64,000 nt of DNA from NCBI GenBank assembly GCA_015062305.1, contig SUUX01000004.1, positions 1-64,000 of the forward strand. The letters run 5' to 3'. Made by a program: the position numbers and the translations under genes. This document shows, in pieces, positions 1 to 6,505 of this stretch. The notes under the pieces are model-generated. The model had not been told where the DNA came from. It searched no databases and worked only from the letters and a program-made list of their open reading frames with translations. The DNA comes from Alphaproteobacteria bacterium. GTDB lineage: Bacteria > Pseudomonadota > Alphaproteobacteria > RF32 > CAG-239. Positions within the stretch are counted from its first letter, which is position 1, and each line of letters starts with the position of its first letter.

Positions 1-245
1 AGTTCAGGAGCATATTGAATTTCATCAATCAATAAAGGCGCTTCAAAACGTTGTAAAAATAAGGCAGGATTTTCTTTGGCTAATTTACGATTTTCCAATG
101 TATCCAAAGAAACATAATTACGTTTCTCGTCACAACATTTAAATACTGTAGTTTTGCCAACTTGTCTAGGTCCTGTGATTAATACAACAGAAAAAGAAGA
201 ATTCATTCGTTTTACGGCATTTTCAATAGTTCTTTGAATATACAT
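1..245 (-). CDS. Partial AAA ATPase (AAA_14/DUF4143-type), 3' end outside window
   Basis: This is the N-terminal 81 residues of an ATPase; the rest lies beyond position 1. It begins MYIQRTIENAVKRMNSS, has a Walker A loop GPRQVGKTT and, near the truncated end, a Walker B LLIDEIQ followed by YAPE. That order and spacing match the AAA_14 ATPases usually joined to a C-terminal DUF4143, a family common in host-associated bacteria and archaea with no settled function. The ATG at 245 follows an AT-rich leader without a clear Shine-Dalgarno. Two imperfect direct repeats lie just upstream (261-291 and 320-350) and may be operators. The family is likely; the DUF4143 half cannot be seen. Confidence 0.75.
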   Translation of the reverse strand, partial: MYIQRTIENAVKRMNSSFSVVLITGPRQVGKTTVFKCCDEKRNYVSLDTLENRKLAKENPALFLQRFEAPLLIDEIQYAPE

Positions 246-260
246 CTGCAAACTCCGACT

Positions 261-350
261 AATTTATCATCTAATATTAAAATAGTCGAAAACAACTTAA
301 AAGTCAAGGAAATACGATAAATTTATCATTCAATGCTAAAATAGTCAAAG
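261..350. repeat. Pair of 31-bp imperfect direct repeats upstream of the AAA ATPase
   Basis: Positions 261-291 and 320-350 match at 25 of 31 bases and are 59 bp apart. Both contain AATTTATCAT and AAAATAGTC blocks. On the minus strand, the direction of the ATPase, the second copy includes a TTGACT hexamer that could be a -35 element. Their position 16-105 bp before the ATPase start suggests tandem operator or promoter elements. The remainder of the gap to 540 contains the palindromic direct repeat listed separately and otherwise no recognisable feature. Confidence 0.5.
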
Positions 351-397
351 TTTTAATTATTGCCATTCATTTATTTTTCTTGTTTCATCTTTCAACC

Positions 398-449
398 GAG
401 TTCAACAATTCGTCAACTTTGGTGCACCAAGTTTTTATTTCCTCACAAA
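398..449. repeat. Flanking direct repeat, copy 1 (with palindromes)
   Basis: This stretch is nearly repeated at 1158-1207. Both copies carry GAGTTCAACAATT, then GT(C/T)AACTT, GTGCACCA, a T-rich run and CTCACA. Copy 1 contains the perfect 12-bp palindrome TTGGTGCACCAA. The two copies bracket the frameshifted lectin-fold gene at 541-1024 and are in the same orientation, which makes the segment look like a cassette or a recombination-prone unit. Confidence 0.55.
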
Positions 450-540
450 AAGCGGGGATTTTTTATTGCAAAATAGAGAAAATATGATAAGTAATAAACT
501 ACAAAATTAATTAGTATGTTGAATTTAAAATTTTATAATT

Positions 541-1024
541 ATGGAAACAAAAGTTAAAATTGACATTACAAAAGTCAAATCCGGAATGTTTTGGCATGAG
601 GGTAATCTCTTCTCGTTTGAAAGACTGCCGGATAAGAAAATCAAGGCAGTGGTCGAGCTTGTGGAAAATGGCGTTATTTATGGAGATTTAACCGCTTCGG
701 AATTGTTTGATATTCCTGAAAAAAAATCTGACATGGGGTGAGGCTAGAGATCTTTTTTTGGGATTTTCTTATCCTTGTGAGGAGAATGAAAAGATTGTCT
801 GGTATAATATTCAGCAACTTCAAAAAGTTTATGACAATTATAATGTTGTAAAAAAGACATTTGAGAAATTGCATAAATCGTTTAGAGAGGGAAAGTATTG
901 GTCCATTACCGAGAGCCCTGGCCTGTCTGCATGGATACTGTACTTCAATTTCGGATTTAAGTACCCACTCTTTAAGTTCTATGAAAATTATTTTCGCCCT
1001 GTTCTAGCACTAAAAGTTGCGTAA
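541..1024 (+). pseudogene. DUF1566/C-type-lectin-fold protein with frameshift at an A8 run
   Basis: Two overlapping reading frames (541-741 and the frame ending at 1024) form one sensible protein if one base is skipped in the run of eight A at 719-726. The joined product has about 160 residues. Its C-terminal part contains the sequence YWSITES, then AW, then FRPVLAL, the signature of DUF1566-like C-type-lectin domains (W-S-S-T-E ... AW ... G ... VRPV). Such domains are frequent targets of diversity-generating retroelements. Many codons between TGG and CGC here end in C or T, as mutated AAC/AAT codons would. The slip could be a dead gene, a sequencing error, or a transcriptional-slippage or phase-variation switch. 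A strong terminator follows. No ligand can be named. Confidence 0.6.
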
Positions 1025-1030
1025 CTAAAA

Positions 1031-1065
1031 AACAGTTCAGATATTGTGTCTGAGCTGTTTTTTTT
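1031..1065 (+). terminator. Rho-independent terminator after the lectin-fold gene
   Basis: An 11-bp arm AACAGTTCAGA (1031-1041) pairs with TCTGAGCTGTT (1049-1059), with one G-U pair, and is followed by a T-run. It begins a few bases after the TAA at 1022-1024, which supports the 541-1024 region being expressed as one transcription unit. Confidence 0.8.
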
Positions 1066-1157
1066 GTTATAATCTCTGCAAATTATGCGGGTAATACAAC
1101 AATTATTCTCCGCAATTGTCACCCTTTTTCATTTATCACCCTCATTCACCAATAACG

Positions 1158-1207
1158 GAGTTCAACAATTTGTTAACTTCTGTGCACCAGTTTTTTATCT
1201 TCTCACA
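1158..1207. repeat. Flanking direct repeat, copy 2
   Basis: This is the partner of the repeat at 398-449, in the same orientation. It contains GTTCAACAATTTGTTAAC, an imperfect inverted repeat, followed by GTGCACCAG, a T-rich run and CTCACA. It sits between the terminator of the lectin-fold gene and the 3' end of the HD-domain gene. Confidence 0.55.
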
Positions 1208-1223
1208 TTGTAAAGATTCTTAT

Positions 1224-1880
1224 CTATCTTTCACGACTTATATCTATATTATAAAAACTATCTTTGATAATCAAATCATAGATATTACCGCCAACTTTTT
1301 TATCAAAATATGATTTGAGACGATATCTTGGCTCTATCATTGATGATAAAATATCAACTCCATGTCTTTCAGAATATTCTTTTGCTCTTTGCTCCAAAGT
1401 AACTATTCCATTTTTATTTGATAAACTATCAGCCATTTGAGTTAATAAATCATAATCATTTGGAGAATTATTTTTTGTGTATTCTACAATAAAATCATAG
1501 TCTTTTTTATTATCAAAAAACATATCCCTACATTCTTCATAAGAAGGAACCTCATTCCAAGGAAACATGTGAACCAATACAGAATTGGCTACCATTTCAT
1601 CTTTGCTAACTAATTTTTCATATCCCATAATACCATGGAATCTTTTTTCTTGTCGTTCATTGGTCCGACAAACATCGTGTAATAAAGCACAGATATATGC
1701 TTGATTTTCATCCATACCATCAATTTTTGAGGCAATAGTCTTAGCTATATTAGCAGCAGCTCTAATATGGTTTTCATACATCCACCAACGAGACATATCT
1801 CTACCAATAGCAGCATCTCGTTCTTTCACCTCGTTAACAATAACTTCAGCTTCTTGAATTAAGAGCATACCTTTTTGCAT
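1224..1880 (-). CDS. HD-domain metal-dependent phosphohydrolase
   Basis: The 218-residue protein carries an HD-superfamily core. An early His (ENHIRAAANIA, about residue 38) is followed by LLHDVC (HD pair, about residues 67-68), a later His in RFHGIMGYE, and a distal Asp in QMADSLS. These are positions expected for metal ligands of the HD fold, which hydrolyses phosphoester bonds, often of nucleotides. The substrate cannot be inferred. An AGAGGAG Shine-Dalgarno precedes the ATG at 1880. It lies 6 bp downstream of the gene starting at 2414, in the same direction, so the two are probably co-transcribed. It is a soluble protein without signal peptide. Confidence 0.75.
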   Translation of the reverse strand: MQKGMLLIQEAEVIVNEVKERDAAIGRDMSRWWMYENHIRAAANIAKTIASKIDGMDENQAYICALLHDVCRTNERQEKRFHGIMGYEKLVSKDEMVANSVLVHMFPWNEVPSYEECRDMFFDNKKDYDFIVEYTKNNSPNDYDLLTQMADSLSNKNGIVTLEQRAKEYSERHGVDILSSMIEPRYRLKSYFDKKVGGNIYDLIIKDSFYNIDISRER

Positions 1881-1886
1881 GTATTA

Positions 1887-2414
1887 TTACTCCTCTTTCG
1901 CAATATATTTAGGAGGAATAATACCTCCTTTAATTACAATTAAATAATAAGGAACAACGGAAAATCTTAATCCTAATTTTTCATCACAAACAGACCAATC
2001 CACTGGAGATGTATCAATGTCATTAATTGAATTTAATCTTACCAATCGTTCATCAACATCTTGAGGAAAATCTTTATCTGTATTTGGTTTAATTGCGGGG
2101 CTTACATAAACCGCCTCAATTAAACCATCTTTATTCAAAGCCTCTAAATCTATTGAAAACAAATCAGCATTTTCTATAAAAGGCTTAAACATATTAATAC
2201 TTTTTTCAGTCCATTTAATCGGTTCGGAAAAACCTCTAATAGCACGGCTCCTACCTTCAAAACAACTTTCCATCCATTTTACAATACCATCGTGAGTTGT
2301 TTCATTTGAACGTTTAAAATAGTATCTCAAATCAGCATTAGGATTGTTTACAAAAGATAAAATTCCTTCTCTCAATGCAGTATTAGGTTTTGCAATATAG
2401 TGATATAGTTTCAT
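1887..2414 (-). CDS. Hypothetical protein, 175 aa
   Basis: I do not recognise this family. The protein begins MKLYHYIAKP, a start seen in several ADP-ribosyltransferase-like and effector-like families (a Y-H-Y or Y-H-G motif near the N terminus), but no complete catalytic set is visible and I make no functional call. It has no membrane segment or signal peptide. It is the middle gene of a minus-strand trio with the 186-aa gene (2460-3020) upstream and the HD-domain gene downstream, so the three may act together. The leader before the ATG is AT-rich and lacks a Shine-Dalgarno. Confidence 0.6.
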   Translation of the reverse strand: MKLYHYIAKPNTALREGILSFVNNPNADLRYYFKRSNETTHDGIVKWMESCFEGRSRAIRGFSEPIKWTEKSINMFKPFIENADLFSIDLEALNKDGLIEAVYVSPAIKPNTDKDFPQDVDERLVRLNSINDIDTSPVDWSVCDEKLGLRFSVVPYYLIVIKGGIIPPKYIAKEE

Positions 2415-2459
2415 TGTTTGTTTACATTTTGATGATATACTTATTATAAATTTTAACTG

Positions 2460-3020
2460 TTATTTGTGTTGTGACATTGCTTTAATTCGTTCTAAAATCA
2501 TTGTTGTGGAGACATTATTGTTCTCTCTTTTCAATTTATTTAATTCATTCTTAAACCCTGTTTGTCCTGGAAAATCAATATTAATTGTCCCACCTTTTTC
2601 ATATTTCATTTGAGTATAATATTCTCCATTTTGGCTTTCAAAAGGAATTGTATATTCGTGATTTTTTCCAAATTTAATAATATGTTTTCCATCTATTTCT
2701 TCTCTGATAGGCTCTTCACCTTCTTTTACCGGAATTTGTGTGTCATAATAAATAAGGTTTCCTTTACTATCAACAAATTCTGCCATACCATTTTGTTCAT
2801 CAAATAAAGGATAAGTTTTATCTTTACATTTTACCATACAAGTTTTTGTTTGTTCATCAAGCATCAACTCTATTTGGGCATCATCCTCAACTTGATAAGT
2901 GATTTTATTCTTTTTAGGTTTATTTTCTCTGATAATTCTACCATATTCATCAAAATGTGTTTTAGGCACATCTAAAGGCTCTAATCTTCTTAATTGTCGT
3001 AGTTGGTTATCTTTTGACAT
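2460..3020 (-). CDS. Hypothetical charged protein, 186 aa
   Basis: This is a soluble, lysine- and glutamate-rich protein with no recognised domain. It starts MSKDNQLRQLRRLEPLDVP and is rich in short beta-prone segments through the middle (for example MVKCKDKTYPLF and EYTIPFES). A GAGGA Shine-Dalgarno lies 8 nt before the ATG, supporting the start. It is the first gene of a minus-strand group with 1887-2414 and the HD-domain gene. The GTTTTTATAGAGG leader is short, and the 160 bp upstream contain only the terminator of the next gene. Confidence 0.6.
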   Translation of the reverse strand: MSKDNQLRQLRRLEPLDVPKTHFDEYGRIIRENKPKKNKITYQVEDDAQIELMLDEQTKTCMVKCKDKTYPLFDEQNGMAEFVDSKGNLIYYDTQIPVKEGEEPIREEIDGKHIIKFGKNHEYTIPFESQNGEYYTQMKYEKGGTINIDFPGQTGFKNELNKLKRENNNVSTTMILERIKAMSQHK

Positions 3021-3145
3021 ATTACTATCCTCTATAAAAACTAAACCACTTTTTCATTAAGATGGTCGGAGAGTTCGTAAATCACGTTCTATAGCATAAT
3101 TATTCGTACATAAATCTATATTAACACATCTTTAGGAGAAAACAA

Positions 3146-3177
3146 TAAAAAAGAGGATGTGTTTTCAAACACATCCT
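3146..3177 (-). terminator. Terminator of the 3185-3715 gene
   Basis: A near-perfect hairpin GAGGATGTGTTT / AAACACATCCTC (3153-3176) is preceded on the plus strand by an A-run. It therefore reads as hairpin plus U-run for the minus-strand gene ending at 3185. Confidence 0.8.
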
Positions 3178-3184
3178 CTCTTTA

Positions 3185-3715
3185 TTAAATTCTAGCCGCC
3201 GGATAAAAAGAAGCCTTTGTATCTCCTTTAATTTCCCAACAGATTATTCCTCCCCTGCCTGCATAATCATCCAAATGTTGCAAGCTTATGCCTAACATAA
3301 TATCATCTAACGGATATCCAAACGTGTCATTAGCCACCATATACCATCTAGAATCAATCAAATCTCCGCCAAGATCACGAATAATCTCATTTACCGCAGC
3401 AACATTTTTTAACAAAAATCTCATTACTTTTCGTGGAGGAACACAAGATGGTCGCCAGGCAATAGATTCAGCCGCACAATACTCCTTTGCTTCTTGCTTC
3501 GTCATTTTTTCAGGAGCTCTCCAAATAGACACTATATACCCTTTACACAAAATTCCACAAGGGCGTTTACCTTCTAAAGAAGACTTTAATCGACTCACTG
3601 ATCCATCATCGTAAACTACTGGAAACCTGTAGCATTGTTCTTGATGAAAGAGCCAATACAAAAACGAACAACTTTTGTCATACTTAATCTCAGAATAATC
3701 TTCCATAAAAATCAA
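3185..3715 (-). CDS. Hypothetical protein, weak resemblance to DUF1566/lectin-fold proteins
   Basis: The 176-residue soluble protein is not a clear match to a named family. Features recall DUF1566-type lectin proteins: DDGSVSRLKSS and KRPCGILC near the start, then KQEAKEYCAA, WRPS, a helix-like KVMRFLLKNVAAVNEII, a GG, and SRWYMVAND where those proteins have YWSSTE. This is inference from motif order only. The next Met is at 3706 (MEDYSEIKY) and is an equally good start; neither has a Shine-Dalgarno. It has its own terminator and sits beside two tandem paralogues (3890-4369, 4388-4870) with a looser version of the same pattern. Confidence 0.55.
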   Translation of the reverse strand: MIFMEDYSEIKYDKSCSFLYWLFHQEQCYRFPVVYDDGSVSRLKSSLEGKRPCGILCKGYIVSIWRAPEKMTKQEAKEYCAAESIAWRPSCVPPRKVMRFLLKNVAAVNEIIRDLGGDLIDSRWYMVANDTFGYPLDDIMLGISLQHLDDYAGRGGIICWEIKGDTKASFYPAARI

Positions 3716-3857
3716 TTTATTAATGATACAATATATTCATATACTTAAAGTTACGCCCTAACAATACAATCACAACATCAAAAGTCAACTTTTTTTTACA
3801 TACGTCTTTCCTGCAGCTTATTCCTTTCCCCAAACCCTCTCTGACAATATTACCTTA

Positions 3858-3884
3858 TAAAAAAAAGCACCCGAAGGTGCTTTA
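3858..3884 (-). terminator. Terminator of the 3890-4369 gene
   Basis: A GCACC-CGAA-GGTGC hairpin (3867-3880) has a plus-strand A-run on its left, which gives a U-run for the minus-strand transcript ending after 3890. Confidence 0.7.
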
Positions 3885-3889
3885 ATTCA

Positions 3890-4369
3890 TCAAAAAGACA
3901 ACTTTTGAACATCATCTTTAGGCAGACAAAAAAATAAATACAAATTTGCTTTGTTATCATTACCGGCCACTCGAAAATGCTGAAGTTTACCATCCCATAA
4001 CCACCATGCATCAACATCTCCTCTGCTATTAGTAATAGAAGATAACAACAAGCAATCTTCTTTAGGAAAATCAGCCAAAGCCTCATTAAAGCTTCGCAAA
4101 AAAGATATCTTCTCTTTCGTTAACAGGCTAACATGCAAACAATTAACATTTCTTTTTCTAAAATCATTCACATACTTAAAAGCCTCTTTTCTAGATACTC
4201 CCCTAAGCAACGGCACAACAGAAACATAACAGTTCGCAGGAATAGTTGCCCCTCCATGTGTCTTAAAAGAACGAACATCTTCTCCGATCAAAACCGCAAA
4301 TTTTAAATTTTCATCTGCATCCTGAGACAACAGATTAAAATCTCTGTCCACAAACTTTACTCGAAACAT
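3890..4369 (-). CDS. Hypothetical protein, tandem paralogue A
   Basis: The 159-residue soluble protein is related to its upstream neighbour at 4388-4870. Both start with a short sequence containing FVD(R/K)(D/E)F, then have (V/I)S(V/A)VP followed by GV/GL and an (E)EA(F/S) helix, a C-L-(H/D)-V strand, a helix, LSS, W and a hydrophobic (L/M)FF near the end. That arrangement is loosely like DUF1566 lectin-fold proteins, but no definite family can be assigned. The leader TTATT-ATG is AT-rich without a Shine-Dalgarno. An 18-bp gap separates the pair, so they are likely one operon that arose by duplication. Confidence 0.55.
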   Translation of the reverse strand: MFRVKFVDRDFNLLSQDADENLKFAVLIGEDVRSFKTHGGATIPANCYVSVVPLLRGVSRKEAFKYVNDFRKRNVNCLHVSLLTKEKISFLRSFNEALADFPKEDCLLLSSITNSRGDVDAWWLWDGKLQHFRVAGNDNKANLYLFFCLPKDDVQKLSF

Positions 4370-4387
4370 AATAATAGATTTAAATCA

Positions 4388-4870
4388 TTACAAAAAAATC
4401 TTTTGTTTAGTATCCGCCCTTAAGGTAAAAAACATATACACGCTTGAGCGTTCTCCACCCAACAGCTGCTTTGCATTTCTATCCCAATAAAAGCGATTAC
4501 TAACATTACAACTGGCTTCTTGCTCTTCTGAAGCAACAAACGAACTCAAAATCCCAAAATTGCAATAACGGCCCCACTCGTTAAGCGATATAATCTCATC
4601 GACATAAACCATACGAACGTCCAAACAATCAGGATTTTTTTTCTTAAAGCTCTCCACAAAAGCAGAAGCTTCTTCTAATGTCAAACCAGAAGCAAATGGC
4701 ACAGCAGAAATATAATTTCTCACTGATTCCCAACCATTGGCTCCTTTCTTAAAATCACACGTATGCGTATTTGTTTCCCTAACAAAAATAGCAAAACGCT
4801 CTTCAACTTTACGATCAAATGGCAAAGGCCTAAACTCTTTGTCCACAAAAATCATTTCTGTTCTACTCAT
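4388..4870 (-). CDS. Hypothetical protein, tandem paralogue B
   Basis: The 160-residue protein is a diverged duplicate of 3890-4369, sharing the order FVDKEF, YISAVPFASG, LEEASAFVESF, CLDVRMV, LSS, FYWD and MFFTL. It is soluble and without signal peptide. The function is unknown. The ASGLTLEEA segment resembles the helix preceding the W-R-L-P strand in DUF1566 domains, a weak hint of a lectin-like fold. The leader (AAAGCTATAATT before the ATG) has no Shine-Dalgarno. It is the promoter-proximal member of the pair. Confidence 0.55.
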   Translation of the reverse strand: MSRTEMIFVDKEFRPLPFDRKVEERFAIFVRETNTHTCDFKKGANGWESVRNYISAVPFASGLTLEEASAFVESFKKKNPDCLDVRMVYVDEIISLNEWGRYCNFGILSSFVASEEQEASCNVSNRFYWDRNAKQLLGGERSSVYMFFTLRADTKQKIFL

Positions 4871-5036
4871 AATTATAGCTTTTTAATTAAACAAAAAATA
4901 CTAAATGTGACCCTTATCTATCACCTTTAGAAAAAAAAAGCAAATAAAAATATACATTCATACAACTAATCATTTTCTCTGGATTATTTTTTTTAAACTA
5001 CTATACTATAATAGTAATTCAATTATGGAGGCAGTC

Positions 5037-5210
5037 ATGGAGTATATTGATACTACTTTGGAATGCTTAAAAATCAGATATGCGTTATTAGATTCTACTA
5101 TTAAAAAAGAAGAAAGCTATGTCTGGAAAAACATGATTAAAATAGAGCAACTCAAGAAAGAAAAGCTCCGCAAAAAAGACGAACTATTACGAAAATTACT
5201 ACAATCATAA
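5037..5210 (+). CDS. DUF465 (YdcH-like) small coiled-coil protein
   Basis: The 57-residue protein has the DUF465 pattern: an N-terminal helix with L-x-x-x-Y-A-L-L-D-x-x-I, then a basic second helix IEQLKKEKLRKKDELLRKLL. The family is widespread in proteobacteria, forms short helical hairpins and has no firmly assigned role. An upstream in-frame ATG at 5025 exists, but GGAGG at 5027-5031 lies inside that extension at ideal distance from the ATG at 5037, so 5037 is the better start. A TATAAT hexamer at 5007-5012 may be the -10 element. A bidirectional terminator follows. Confidence 0.75.
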   Translation: MEYIDTTLECLKIRYALLDSTIKKEESYVWKNMIKIEQLKKEKLRKKDELLRKLLQS

Positions 5211-5224
5211 AACATACATCTTAT

Positions 5225-5263
5225 AAAAAAAAGCCTCATTTCACTAAATGAGGCTTTTTTTTA
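5225..5263. terminator. Bidirectional terminator
   Basis: The hairpin AAGCCTCATTT / AAATGAGGCTT (5231-5255) is flanked by an A-run on the left and a T-run on the right. It serves the DUF465 gene (+) and the EAL-like gene ending at 5261 (-). Confidence 0.85.
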
Positions 5264-6502
5264 TTTCTTACCTAAAAATCCTTTTGACATCTGCTGGCTA
5301 AGCAACCTTTGTACATAACGCCCCTGATACAAATTAATTCCCAACGAATTTCCAACTTCTACCGCAGCTGCATCATCAATTCTACACAAAATCATTTTAG
5401 CTCGCTCTGCCTTATTTACATAGTCCATAAAATGTTTATCTTCTCGTATTACATCCATAAAAGTTGGGTGCCATATAATTTTCATCAAATCACAATCCAA
5501 ATTTGTCCGATTCAGATATTTCAACTTGTCAACAGTAATACCATCTATACAAATCTTATACCCCCTAGCTTTCGCAAATGTCTTTGCCAACATATAAGAT
5601 TTAATATCGCTAAAAATATCAACTAATTGCAACTCTAATATCACACTAGAACGCATAGAAACATTAATATTGTCATCAAAGCTCAAAAAATTATCCGATA
5701 AAATTGTCGAAACATTAACATTCACACTAAAATTTCCAATCAAAGAACCATCGTCATGTCGCCCTATAGTTTCCAACACTTTCTGATCCAAAGTCTCACT
5801 CAGAGATAAAAATAACCACGGATTAGATGTTAAATCCACATCGGGCAAAAGCATATCTCGCAAATCGGGAACCGAAACATACACCTCTTCAAACACTCTC
5901 TGTGGAGAAGATTTTCCAATAATTGCACATATCGCTTGCCTTCTGATAAAGCTGGAAAAATCAGCCACCGACAATATTTTCTGAACTTTTGATAACATTT
6001 CCGGAGAAAGACCTTTTTTCACCCTTCGTGTACTAGTATCAAAAACAATATTTTTTGTCATTTCCGGTTTTAATGAAGACTGCCCTTCTCCAATCACTCG
6101 TTGTAATTGTTCTCTTAATTCACTTTTCTGCTCAGCAACATTATAAAACTTTACAAATTCAATTTGTTCAAGATCTTCCGCCATTCTAATTATTGGGTCA
6201 TCATGCAACAAAAAACGCAATTTTACCAAACAAGACAAAGCTTCTTCATGTTTAGATTTATCATAAACAACAACCAAATCATCATTGCTCAAGACAAACA
6301 GTTTGCCATCTGGCAATAGAGAATTAAACGTATCATTTACAGCTTTTTTATTCGTAGACCTAAGCTTTACATTTGTGAGCTTATGCAAACAAACATACAA
6401 AACAGCTCCATCTATCCCTTTTTGCTCAAGTTTGCGCAAATAGTCAAAAACAACCATCTCATTACGCACCACCCGATTTTCAACTTGAACTTCAGACACC
6501 AT
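5261..6502 (-). CDS. Degenerate EAL-domain protein (second of tandem pair)
   Basis: The 413-residue soluble protein has an EAL-like C-terminal half (about residues 190-400). Recognisable positions are NVNVSTILS (equivalent to INLSP), VILELQL (the conserved Glu strand), CIDGITVDKLKYL (where active enzymes have DDFGTGYSSL) and AAAVEVGNSLGINLYQGRYV (the QGYxF end). The second Asp of DDFG is replaced and the N-terminal E-A-L triad is not intact, so cyclic-di-GMP hydrolysis is unlikely; a binding or scaffold role is more plausible. The N-terminal 150 residues have no clear family, though KLFVLSNDDLVVVY resembles a degenerate nucleotidyl-cyclase-type strand. It starts 3 bp after its paralogue ends. 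Confidence 0.75.
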   Translation of the reverse strand: MVSEVQVENRVVRNEMVVFDYLRKLEQKGIDGAVLYVCLHKLTNVKLRSTNKKAVNDTFNSLLPDGKLFVLSNDDLVVVYDKSKHEEALSCLVKLRFLLHDDPIIRMAEDLEQIEFVKFYNVAEQKSELREQLQRVIGEGQSSLKPEMTKNIVFDTSTRRVKKGLSPEMLSKVQKILSVADFSSFIRRQAICAIIGKSSPQRVFEEVYVSVPDLRDMLLPDVDLTSNPWLFLSLSETLDQKVLETIGRHDDGSLIGNFSVNVNVSTILSDNFLSFDDNINVSMRSSVILELQLVDIFSDIKSYMLAKTFAKARGYKICIDGITVDKLKYLNRTNLDCDLMKIIWHPTFMDVIREDKHFMDYVNKAERAKMILCRIDDAAAVEVGNSLGINLYQGRYVQRLLSQQMSKGFLGKK

Positions 6503-6505
6503 ATT

